Positions 1 through 5,973 of a stretch of 9,316 nucleotides of DNA are shown in pieces. The notes beneath the pieces are model-generated. The model had not been told where the DNA came from. It saw nothing but the letters and a program-made list of their open reading frames with translations, and searched no databases. The translations under genes and the position numbers were made by a program. The DNA comes from Chthoniobacter sp. (GTDB lineage: Bacteria; Verrucomicrobiota; Verrucomicrobiia; Chthoniobacterales; Chthoniobacteraceae), in contig JANXWQ010000549.1 of NCBI GenBank assembly GCA_025351065.1, positions 1-9,316 of the forward strand, written 5' to 3'. Position 1 is the first letter of the stretch, and each line of letters opens with the position of its first letter.

Positions 1-1898
1 AGTTCGTCCACGATGATGACGATGAACGGCATGCGATCCGGGATGATGAGGTCGGTGTCGCGGATGTTTTTCACCGTGGTCATTTTCTCGATGCGCTCCT
101 CGCTGGTCAGCGCTTCGGGATCGACCGGCTCGGCGGCCGCGCTGTCCTCGGCGCTGCCGGTGTTGTCGGAAAAAATGTTCGCGAGCCCGGACATCAGGCT
201 GCTTGCCGGCGGCGCAACTTCGAGCGGCAGCTTGGCTTCTTTTGCAGCGTCGAGCGCGTCGAGTTCGGCCTGCGTTTTCGGCAGCGGGCGCTCGTTGAAG
301 GTGGCGATGTTGCGCACGCCGGTCTTGGCGAAAATGGCGTAGCGCTTTTCCATCTCATCGATGGCCCAGCGCAGCGCGAGCAGCACTTTTTTCGGGTCGG
401 TGACGACGGGGACGACGAGGTGCGGCAGGGTGTTGTAAATCTGCATCTCGACGACCTTCGGATCGATCATGATGAAGCGCAGATCCTCCGGCGTGAAGCG
501 GTAGAGAATGGAGGCGATGATCGAGTTGATGCACACGCTTTTGCCCGAGCCGGTGGTGCCAGCGACGAGCCCGTGCGGCATGGCGGCGAGGTCGGCGATG
601 ATGGTTTTGCCATACACGTCCTTGCCGAGTGCGAGCGGGATTTTCGCTTTGGCGTGCAGGAAGTCGTCGCTCTCCAGCAGCTCGCGCAGCGTGACCTTTT
701 GCTTTTTAGAATTGGCGATCTCGATGCCCACGGTGTCCTTGCCCGGGATGGGCGCGAGGATGTTGATGCGCTCGGCGCAGGTCGCGCGGGCGATGTCGCG
801 TTCGAGCGCGGTGATCTTGTCCACGCGGACGCCTTTTGCCGGATAAACCTCGTAGCGCGTAATCGTTGGCCCGCGGGTGATGTCGCCGCGCGAAACGCTG
901 ATGCCGAACTGCGCGAGCGTCTCGATGACGGTGTCCTGGATGGCGAGGAGTTCGTCGGGGTTGGCGGCCTCGCGGTCGTCGTTGTCGATGGGGTCGAGGA
1001 GGTCGAAGGAGGGCAGCTCGTAGTGTTCGCACGAGACGGCGGAGAGCGGCGGGAACTTGTCCTTCTTCGCGTCCTTGCGCTTCGGCGGCGGTGGGAGCGA
1101 GCTGTCGATGATCTGCGGGATGGGGCGGGGCGCGGCTTCGTCTTCGGCGAAAAGCGTGGGCTGCACGACGGCTTCGGGCGCTGTCTCGGAGGGCACGGCG
1201 GCCCCGCGTTTGGCGAGCGTCTTTTCAAGCTTCCGGCGCTCGCGGGCGAGGCGCTCGGCTTCGAGGGCGAGGCGCTCCTGGTCGTTGGCGTCGGCGAGTT
1301 TTTTGGCCCGCCATTTTTCCAACCACAACGGCGGCAGCGCGGCCAGCTCGCGCAGGGCGGCGATGGGGTGGATGCCGGTCATCAGGATGAGGCTCGCGGC
1401 GTAGAGCAGGACGAGAAAAATGCTCGCGCCGATGGTGCCGAGCAGGTTGCGGAAAAGCAGGCCGCCGATCCATTTGCCGACCCAGCCGCCTTCGCTCACG
1501 AGATTGAGCCGCGGCGCATCGATGAACCGGAACGGCAGCAGATGCGCGAGGCACGCGCCGGCCACGACAAAGGCGATGCTCCACAGCGCGCGCCGGGTCA
1601 GCCGCAGCTCGGGATTGAGCAGCTTCGCGCCGCCGTAGCCGAGCAGCAGCGCGGCCGCGAGATACGAGGCCACGCCGAGAAACGCGTAGGCGCAGCACGC
1701 CACGATGGCCCCGAGGCTGCCGATGAAATTCAGCACCGGCCCGCGCGCCGCCGCCACGCTGCTGAGCGGGAACCAGCTCGGCACATCCGACGGCGTGTAG
1801 GAGATGAGCGCGAGGAAAAGCAGCGTGCCCGCACCGAGCAGGACGAGGCTGAAGACTTCGTGAAAGGAGTGGGTCGGTTGGGCTTGAGCGCGCGCCAT
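1..1898 (-). CDS. ftsK: DNA translocase FtsK/SpoIIIE, N-terminal part (C-terminus beyond window)
   Basis: This is a septum-associated, membrane-anchored ATPase that pumps chromosomal DNA during division. The frame is open from ATG at 1898 to the window edge (632 codons visible). Hydrophobic segments lie near residues 14-34, 57-90, 104-121 and 147-175, as in the FtsK N-terminal membrane domain. A charged linker rich in A, E, R and P follows, then the motor: an alpha/beta region with 'GPTITRYEV' and 'IPGKDTVGIEIAN', Walker A GTTGSGKS at about 447-454, 'MIDPKVVEM' at about 477-485, and Walker B VIIVDEL at the very edge (D631, E632). About 75 residues separate 'NIATFNERP' from 'PDRMPFIV', longer than in E. 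coli FtsK. The rest of the motor and any gamma domain lie outside the window. The start is chosen because the hydrophobic domain follows at once; no Shine-Dalgarno is visible. It is transcribed divergently from the glycosyltransferase gene. The family call is secure. Confidence 0.96.
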   Translation of the reverse strand, partial: MARAQAQPTHSFHEVFSLVLLGAGTLLFLALISYTPSDVPSWFPLSSVAAARGPVLNFIGSLGAIVACCAYAFLGVASYLAAALLLGYGGAKLLNPELRLTRRALWSIAFVVAGACLAHLLPFRFIDAPRLNLVSEGGWVGKWIGGLLFRNLLGTIGASIFLVLLYAASLILMTGIHPIAALRELAALPPLWLEKWRAKKLADANDQERLALEAERLARERRKLEKTLAKRGAAVPSETAPEAVVQPTLFAEDEAAPRPIPQIIDSSLPPPPKRKDAKKDKFPPLSAVSCEHYELPSFDLLDPIDNDDREAANPDELLAIQDTVIETLAQFGISVSRGDITRGPTITRYEVYPAKGVRVDKITALERDIARATCAERINILAPIPGKDTVGIEIANSKKQKVTLRELLESDDFLHAKAKIPLALGKDVYGKTIIADLAAMPHGLVAGTTGSGKSVCINSIIASILYRFTPEDLRFIMIDPKVVEMQIYNTLPHLVVPVVTDPKKVLLALRWAIDEMEKRYAIFAKTGVRNIATFNERPLPKTQAELDALDAAKEAKLPLEVAPPASSLMSGLANIFSDNTGSAEDSAAAEPVDPEALTSEERIEKMTTVKNIRDTDLIIPDRMPFIVIIVDE

Positions 1899-1989
1899 TT
1901 GGGTCGGCAGAGTAGCGGGGTCGCCTGGCGTTTCAATAGGCGAACGCAGCGGGTTGCGCGTGGCGTTTCCCGTCCCTACGGTCGGCGGT
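1899..1989. other. Divergent intergenic region between ftsK and the glycosyltransferase gene
   Basis: These 91 bases must hold the promoters for both divergent genes. A 6-bp inverted repeat, TCGCCT at 1921-1926 and AGGCGA at 1938-1943, separated by 11 bases, is the only symmetry I see. It could be an operator but is short enough to be chance. No convincing -35/-10 pair or Shine-Dalgarno is visible on either strand. If the glycosyltransferase starts at TTG 1954 or GTG 1960 instead of GTG 1990, part of this stretch is coding. Confidence 0.3.
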
Positions 1990-2625
1990 GTGCGTCGCGC
2001 GATTCTGCTGTTCGTAAAATATCCCGAGCCGGGGAAGGTAAAGACGCGGCTGGCGGCGACGGTGGGTGCGGAGAAGGCGGCGGGCATCTACCGGCGGCTT
2101 GTGGCGGCGGTGCTCGCGGGGCTGCCGGCGGACGATGACCTCATCGTCGTTTTCGACCCGCCGGAAATGCGGGCGCAGGTCGCGGAATGGCTCCAGGGCT
2201 TGCTCGCGGGGCGGCGTGCGGATTTCATCGCGCAGGCGGCGGGCGATCTCGGCGTCCGTTTGGAGCAGGCGTTTGCGGAGGCGTTCGCGCGGGGATTTGA
2301 AAAGGTCGCGGTCATTGGGAGCGATTGTGTCGAGCTGACGCCGGCGGTTTTTTTCGAGACGTGGGCGGCGCTGGAAACCGGTGACGCAGTGCTGGGGCCG
2401 AGCACGGATGGCGGCTACTATCTGCTCGCTCTGCGGCATCCTTGCGCGGCGCTATTCCGCGGCATCGCTTGGAGCACGGACGCCGTGCGAGCGCAGACGC
2501 TCGCACAGGCGCAAGCCGCCGGGCTGAGCGCGCATGAACTGGCCGCTCTGCCCGACATCGACACCGAGGGGGACTGGCGGAAGGCTGAGGTAAAGCTGAG
2601 AGTCGAGGCAGGCATTCAGCTTTGA
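1990..2625 (+). CDS. DUF2064 / TIGR04282-family glycosyltransferase
   Basis: This is a small GT-A-fold nucleotidyl- or glycosyl-transferase of the DUF2064 family, whose members are annotated as 'rSAM/selenodomain-associated transferase 1' or arsenosugar-biosynthesis glycosyltransferase. Visible family motifs run in order: the nucleotide-binding start 'LLFVKYPEPGKVKTRLA', 'VIGSDCVELTP' (the GSD acidic motif), 'GPSTDGGYYLLAL', and C-terminal 'LPDIDTEGDW'. The length (211 aa from GTG 1990) fits the family. I chose GTG 1990 because the conserved N-terminus begins there. In-frame TTG 1954 and GTG 1960 would add 12 or 10 residues that look unlike the family, and none of the three has a good Shine-Dalgarno. 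The protein has no signal peptide, so it should be cytoplasmic. manA follows 24 nt downstream on the same strand, so cotranscription is likely. The real acceptor is unknown; no arsenic or selenium gene is present here to support those family labels. Confidence 0.88.
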   Translation: MRRAILLFVKYPEPGKVKTRLAATVGAEKAAGIYRRLVAAVLAGLPADDDLIVVFDPPEMRAQVAEWLQGLLAGRRADFIAQAAGDLGVRLEQAFAEAFARGFEKVAVIGSDCVELTPAVFFETWAALETGDAVLGPSTDGGYYLLALRHPCAALFRGIAWSTDAVRAQTLAQAQAAGLSAHELAALPDIDTEGDWRKAEVKLRVEAGIQL

Positions 2626-2649
2626 ACTAAAACCCCACACCCTTTTCCC

Positions 2650-3591
2650 ATGACTCCACCGCTTGTTTTTGAACCGCTTTTCAGGGAACGCGTGTGGGGT
2701 GGCCGCCGGCTGGAAACCCTATTGGGCAAAAGGCTGGAACCCGGCGTGCGCATCGGCGAGTCGTGGGAGCTCGTCGATCGCGAGGACGCGCAGAGCGTGG
2801 TGCATGAGGGGCCGCTGCGCGGGCTGACGCTCAATGAATTGTGGACGCGCCAGCGCGCAGAAATTTTCGGCCTTGGGCTCGGCTACGCGCCGCGGTTTCC
2901 GCTGCTTTTCAAAATCCTCGACGCGCAGGACCGGCTCTCAGTGCAGGTGCATCCGCCGGCGGCGGTCGCGGCTCGGCTCGGCGGCGAGCCGAAGACGGAA
3001 ATGTGGTTCATCCTCGACGCGCTGCTCGACAGCGATCTCTACGCGGGGCTGAAGCGCGGCGTGACGCGCGCGGATTTCGAGGCGGCGCTGGCGGGCGGCA
3101 GCGTGGCGGAAAAGCTCCACAGTTTTCCGATCAAGGCGGGCGACGCCATGTTCATCCCGAGCGGGCGCATCCACGCCATCGGCACCGGCAATCTCATCGT
3201 CGAGGTGCAGCAGAACAGCGACACCACCTACCGCGTCTTCGACTGGAACCGCCTCGGCCTCGACGGCGAACCGCGCGCCCTCCACATCGCCGAATCGCTC
3301 GACTCCATCGACTTCCACGACGCCGAGCCGCAGCTCGCACAGCCCGCCGGCGACATGCTCGTGGCGTGCGAGTTTTTCCGCGTGGAAAGGTGGACGCTCG
3401 ATCAGCCGCGAACCAGCACTGGCAAGGGCTTCGCGGTCTTCGCGGTCATCGACGGCACAGTGCGGTGCGGTGGCCGCGAGTTCGCGCGCGGCGCGTTTTT
3501 TCTTTTACCCGCGTCAGCCACGGATCGCGAAATTCAGCCCATCACACCCCGCGCGAGCGTGCTGCGGACGACGGTGCCGGGGCAGCAATAG
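2650..3591 (+). CDS. manA: Mannose-6-phosphate isomerase, class I (short form)
   Basis: The enzyme interconverts mannose-6-phosphate and fructose-6-phosphate, feeding GDP-mannose and polysaccharide synthesis or mannose use. It is a zinc-dependent cupin of the cytoplasm. At 313 aa it matches the short Bacillus-type proteins. Conserved features are 'PLFRERVWGG' near the start, 'IGESWEL' at 35-41, the zinc-ligand motif QVHP (Q99, H101), E117 in 'KTEMW', H175 in 'PSGRIHAIG', and the catalytic-type Arg195 in 'TYRVFDWNR'. All four expected zinc ligands are therefore present. The C-terminal cupin-like half (from about residue 230) is shorter and less conserved, as is usual for this class. The ATG at 2650 is the natural start, although the preceding bases (A/C-rich) hold no Shine-Dalgarno. 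It lies directly after the glycosyltransferase gene and is convergent with the barrel gene downstream. The pairing hints at sugar-nucleotide or glycoconjugate metabolism, but that is inference. Confidence 0.95.
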   Translation: MTPPLVFEPLFRERVWGGRRLETLLGKRLEPGVRIGESWELVDREDAQSVVHEGPLRGLTLNELWTRQRAEIFGLGLGYAPRFPLLFKILDAQDRLSVQVHPPAAVAARLGGEPKTEMWFILDALLDSDLYAGLKRGVTRADFEAALAGGSVAEKLHSFPIKAGDAMFIPSGRIHAIGTGNLIVEVQQNSDTTYRVFDWNRLGLDGEPRALHIAESLDSIDFHDAEPQLAQPAGDMLVACEFFRVERWTLDQPRTSTGKGFAVFAVIDGTVRCGGREFARGAFFLLPASATDREIQPITPRASVLRTTVPGQQ

Positions 3592-3641
3592 GTAAGCCGT
3601 CGCCCTTCCTTTTCGCCCGGCTAGGCCAGGAAGTTGTGAGC

Positions 3642-3662
3642 GCCGCAACGGCGGCAGCTTTT
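3642..3662 (+). terminator. Possible weak rho-independent terminator after manA
   Basis: A short GC stem GCCGC (3642-3646), loop AACG and GCGGC (3651-3655) is followed after AGC by four T residues. It lies between the convergent manA and barrel genes. The stem is only 5 bp and the T-run is short, so function is uncertain. Confidence 0.35.
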
Positions 3663-3680
3663 CTCATCTCCTGCCTCAAA

Positions 3681-4492
3681 TTAGTCCCCGCCGAAACTCC
3701 ATTCCCACGCGACGACTGCCTCTTTGATCCCGTGCTCCTTGAAGACGATTCCCTGCTCGAACTTCAGGTATTTGCTCACCTGCCAGGAGAGACCAACCAG
3801 AACTTCGGTTTCGTTTCTGTCTCCCGCATCGGGGCCGCGGAGACTGCCCATTCGCCGGACATTGGCCACCTCCGCGATCAGGCCCACATAATAGGTCATA
3901 TGCCATTCGGAGGCCAGCGAAACCTCGACCATGTCCTCCTTCTCACGGTCGCCGGTAAAGGTGTAAAGCACGTTGAGATCGAGATCGATGAAGACGAAGT
4001 CCTTGCTCGCGATGAGACCCAGCGTGTAGTCGCGGCCGGGATCCCCGAGGTCGGGATCCTCGGCGGTGGGCCACTTGACCTTGCCCTCCACACTGAGGGC
4101 GGGCCGATACCTTCTTTCGCGCAGGAATTCGTAGTCCAGCGTCGTATCGAGATCGCCAAAGCCGCTGACTGAACGCACGTCCCGATTCCTCCCGACGATC
4201 CTGGTAAACTTAGGTTCGATAGTTACTTTGAGCCGCTCGGAAAAGTTATACTCGATGAGAATCGGGAACCCATACTCGGTCTTTTCCTTTTCCCTTTGAT
4301 GCTCGAAGCCGCTCCCAATGACGAGTGAGTAAAACGGAGTAAGAAGGGATGGCTTCTGGCCGGGAACAGGGGCAGTGAAAGAAGCGGACGATCGCGACTT
4401 GGTGATTCTTGCGGACGCGGCTGGGCGGCCAGCACCAAGCCCGCAGCGAGGAGCGCCGCGCAGCGGATGTGGATAAGACGTGGGTTATTCAT
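3681..4492 (-). pseudogene. Outer-membrane beta-barrel protein, frameshifted after the signal peptide
   Basis: ATG 4492 opens a signal peptide (MNNPRLIHIRC then ALLAAGLVLAAQ), but that frame ends at a TAA near 4223. The remainder of the protein is read in the frame one base back. It is open from about 4430 to the stop at 3681 and contains 'GQKPSLLTPFYSLVIG', 'YGFPILIEYNF', 'SGFGDLDTTLDYEF', 'VEGKVKWPTAED', 'LNVLYTFTGD' and the C-terminus 'VAWEWSFGGD'. Alternating strands and the 'GFGDL...KxPT...DY.LGL..SKDF' layout resemble the Phenol_MetA_deg/transporter-like outer-membrane barrels (PF13557-type); that assignment is moderate. A single missing base between about 4430 and 4365 would restore one protein of about 270 aa. 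The distal frame has no ATG of its own before the conserved part; GTG 4178 would give only the last 165 aa. The start overlaps the ancestral stop of the upstream gene as ATGA, so it was translationally coupled. It could be a real pseudogene, a sequencing error, or a gene needing -1 frameshifting. Confidence 0.72.
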
Positions 4493-4566
4493 TTTCGAGT
4501 GAGTGAGACAAGGGTTGATACTTCACCGTCCGTGGATTCGGCGCGGACGAGGCCCGCTCCTTTGGC
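4489..4566 (-). pseudogene. Cut-off C-terminal end of the second secreted paralog
   Basis: After the TAG at 4567-4569, the same frame stays open for 25 more codons, beginning AKGAGLVRAEST and ending SLVSLTRK, then stops with TGA at 4489-4491. The intact paralog at 5194 has at the same place AKGVGFVRSQNT and a similar tail ending ISVTNK. This stretch is therefore the ancestral C-terminus. Its TGA overlaps the ATG of the barrel gene as ATGA. Confidence 0.85.
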
Positions 4567-5181
4567 CTACCATTTCTTCGAGGTGCCGGATTCCAGCATC
4601 GACCATTCCCTCGTCCGCACGCATTCCTTGCAAGTGCCCAGCGGCACGGTGACCGTTTCATTTAATGCGGCGATCTGGCCGATGTCTTCCGCCACGTCGG
4701 CGAGGTATTCCTGGCGATAACGCTCGCCGACTTTCGGATGGCCGGGCATCACGATTCCCGGCTGCGCGCCGTTCACGCCGGCTTCCCACGAACCCTCGGT
4801 GCTCATGCGTCCGCCGGTTTTGAACTCCTTGGTCGCTTCGCCGAAATACCAGACCGTTCCCTGCCGGTCCTGCGCGTACCAGTCGAGCGTGTCCTCGAGA
4901 AGGGCGCCGTCGCGCGTGACTGTATCATGCACGATCACGCACTTCACACCCATGACTACTTTGGTTTCGTGAGTCACCGTCACTTTGTTTTCACGTTTCT
5001 CGCGACCGATCCGCTCGATGAAGGTGGCGGTGGAACCAGGCATGAGTGGGAACCAGGGATTGTTCACCGTGTGGGTGAAGTTCGCGGGATCGATCTTCGG
5101 CTGGTAGGGTTCCCCCGCGGTTGCGGCGGCGAAGACCAAAAGGAGGCTCGCGATGCCAAAGCTGGATGGAAATGCCGGCAT
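4567..5181 (-). CDS. Secreted protein of unnamed family, second tandem copy, truncated by in-frame TAG
   Basis: This is an exported protein of unknown function, 204 aa as read, with a signal peptide (hydrophobic about residues 8-22, cleavage plausible after TAG at 21-23). Conserved blocks shared with its neighbour at 5194-5922 are 'DPANFTH..NNP.FPL.PG', 'ENKVTVTH.TK..MGVKCV', 'EDTLDWYAQD', 'VWYFGEATKEFK.GGR', 'GSWEAGVNG', 'YRQEY...AED.GQ' and 'ETVTVP.GT'. One cysteine lies in MGVKC (C80), and C183 and C187 lie in 'GTCKEC'. I know of similar proteins labelled only hypothetical and assign no function. The frame halts at TAG directly after 'SKKW', where the paralog has F in 'NKWFAKG'; one change from TAC would create this stop. 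It starts 12 nt after the stop of the first copy, with AACGAG just before the ATG. The remaining protein lacks the last conserved strand and is probably unstable unless read through. Confidence 0.8.
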   Translation of the reverse strand: MPAFPSSFGIASLLLVFAAATAGEPYQPKIDPANFTHTVNNPWFPLMPGSTATFIERIGREKRENKVTVTHETKVVMGVKCVIVHDTVTRDGALLEDTLDWYAQDRQGTVWYFGEATKEFKTGGRMSTEGSWEAGVNGAQPGIVMPGHPKVGERYRQEYLADVAEDIGQIAALNETVTVPLGTCKECVRTREWSMLESGTSKKW

Positions 5182-5193
5182 CTCGTTAGACGC

Positions 5194-5922
5194 TTATTTG
5201 TTTGTCACTGAGATCAGTTCCGAGACTTCGCCCGCGGTGTTCTGCGAGCGCACGAAACCGACGCCTTTGGCGAACCACTTGTTTTCATGGCCGGATTCCA
5301 ACAAGGACCAGTCCTTGGTTTTCACGCAGTTCTTGTAGGTTCCGGCAGGCACGGTGACGGTCTCGTCGGTGGCCACGACCTGCCCCATGTCCTCAGCGTT
5401 ATTCGGTGAATACTCCTGGCGATAAGGCTCACCGGGCTGCGGTTTGGCCGGCATCATGATGCCCGGCTGGCCATTGACTCCGGCTTCCCACGAGCCCGCG
5501 GTGATCACCCGTCCGCCAGGTTTGAACTCCTTGGTCGCTTCGCCGAAATACCAGACGGCCCCCTCCTTGTCCTGCGCGTACCAGTCCAAGGTGTCTTCCA
5601 CGAGCTTGCCGTCCAGCGACACAGTGTCATGCACGACCACGCACTTCACTCCCATGATCATTTTCGTGTCGTGGGTTACCGTTACTTTGTTCTCCCGCGT
5701 CTCGCGGCCTTCCTTTTCGGTGAATACGGTCGTCGTGCCAGGCTTGAGCGGGAAATACGGATTGTTGATGACGTGAGTGAAGTTAGCGGGGTCAATCGCG
5801 GGATGGTAATCGCCGGAAGCTTTGCCCGATGGTTTCTTTTCGCCCGCCAGTGCGCCCGTGGTGACAAAGGCGATGACGGTGAGGGCGACTTGGAGGCCGG
5901 TGGTAAGATGGAGTTTTTTCAT
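5194..5922 (-). CDS. Secreted protein of unnamed family, first tandem copy (intact)
   Basis: The function is not recognised. The 242-aa product begins with a clear Sec signal peptide (MKKLHLTT, hydrophobic core about 9-25, cleavage likely after GALA, residue 26). A short lysine- and glycine-rich linker follows, then the conserved domain: 'IDPANFTHVINNPYFPLKPG' at 43-62, 'ENKVTVTHDTKMIMGVKCVV' at 77-96, 'EDTLDWYAQD' at 109-118, 'VWYFGEATKEF' at 123-133, 'GSWEAGVNG' at 143-151, and a C-terminus with 'NKWFAKGVGFVRSQNT'. The repeated V/T-rich segments and WY/WYF pairs suggest an all-beta periplasmic or surface domain. Cysteines are C94 and C199, a possible disulfide. It is the first gene of a three-gene run and lies 51 nt after the histidine kinase. 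A response-regulator-type direct repeat sits 25-42 bases upstream of its ATG. Sequence composition is less GC-rich than the kinase next to it. The start at ATG 5922 is fixed by the signal peptide. Confidence 0.88.
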   Translation of the reverse strand: MKKLHLTTGLQVALTVIAFVTTGALAGEKKPSGKASGDYHPAIDPANFTHVINNPYFPLKPGTTTVFTEKEGRETRENKVTVTHDTKMIMGVKCVVVHDTVSLDGKLVEDTLDWYAQDKEGAVWYFGEATKEFKPGGRVITAGSWEAGVNGQPGIMMPAKPQPGEPYRQEYSPNNAEDMGQVVATDETVTVPAGTYKNCVKTKDWSLLESGHENKWFAKGVGFVRSQNTAGEVSELISVTNK

Positions 5923-5946
5923 ATGTGCCCGACGAAACGCGACCCA

Positions 5947-5964
5947 CCTTAAGTTCCGCTTAAC
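5947..5964 (-). promoter_or_regulatory. PmrA/QseB-like response-regulator box upstream of the secreted-protein operon
   Basis: On the minus strand this reads GTTAAG-CGGAA-CTTAAGG, two TTAAG half-sites with an exact 11-bp period. That is the geometry of OmpR-family dimer sites and close to the known PmrA/QseB box YTTAAK-N5-YTTAAK (one deviation at the first base). It lies between the kinase stop and ATG 5922, about 25 bases before the start codon. The same architecture is found upstream of the regulator gene at 8141-8158. Confidence 0.6.
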
Positions 5965-5973
5965 GCGTCCGAA

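Noticed and set aside
1921..1943. 6-bp inverted repeat TCGCCT...AGGCGA as an ftsK operator
   Set aside because: A short stem with an 11-base loop is expected by chance in GC-rich sequence, and there is no supporting promoter element.
420..2138. 572-aa plus-strand open frame opposite ftsK
   Set aside because: It is antisense to a clear FtsK, has an R/E/G/D-rich composition with no domain, and runs into the glycosyltransferase in another frame. It is typical of a GC-rich antisense shadow.
2841..4172. 443-aa plus-strand open frame over manA and the barrel gene
   Set aside because: It overlaps manA in another frame and is antisense to the barrel. Arg/Ala-rich nonsense makes up its first half and there is no recognisable domain.
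4206..4222. Possible third regulator box around CTTAGGTTCGATAGTTA
   Set aside because: It lies inside the barrel coding region, and the second half-site lacks CTTA/TAAG at the 11-bp period.
4740..5211. 157-aa plus-strand open frame opposite the second secreted paralog
   Set aside because: It is antisense to a gene with clear paralogy and a signal peptide, and it has no domain of its own.
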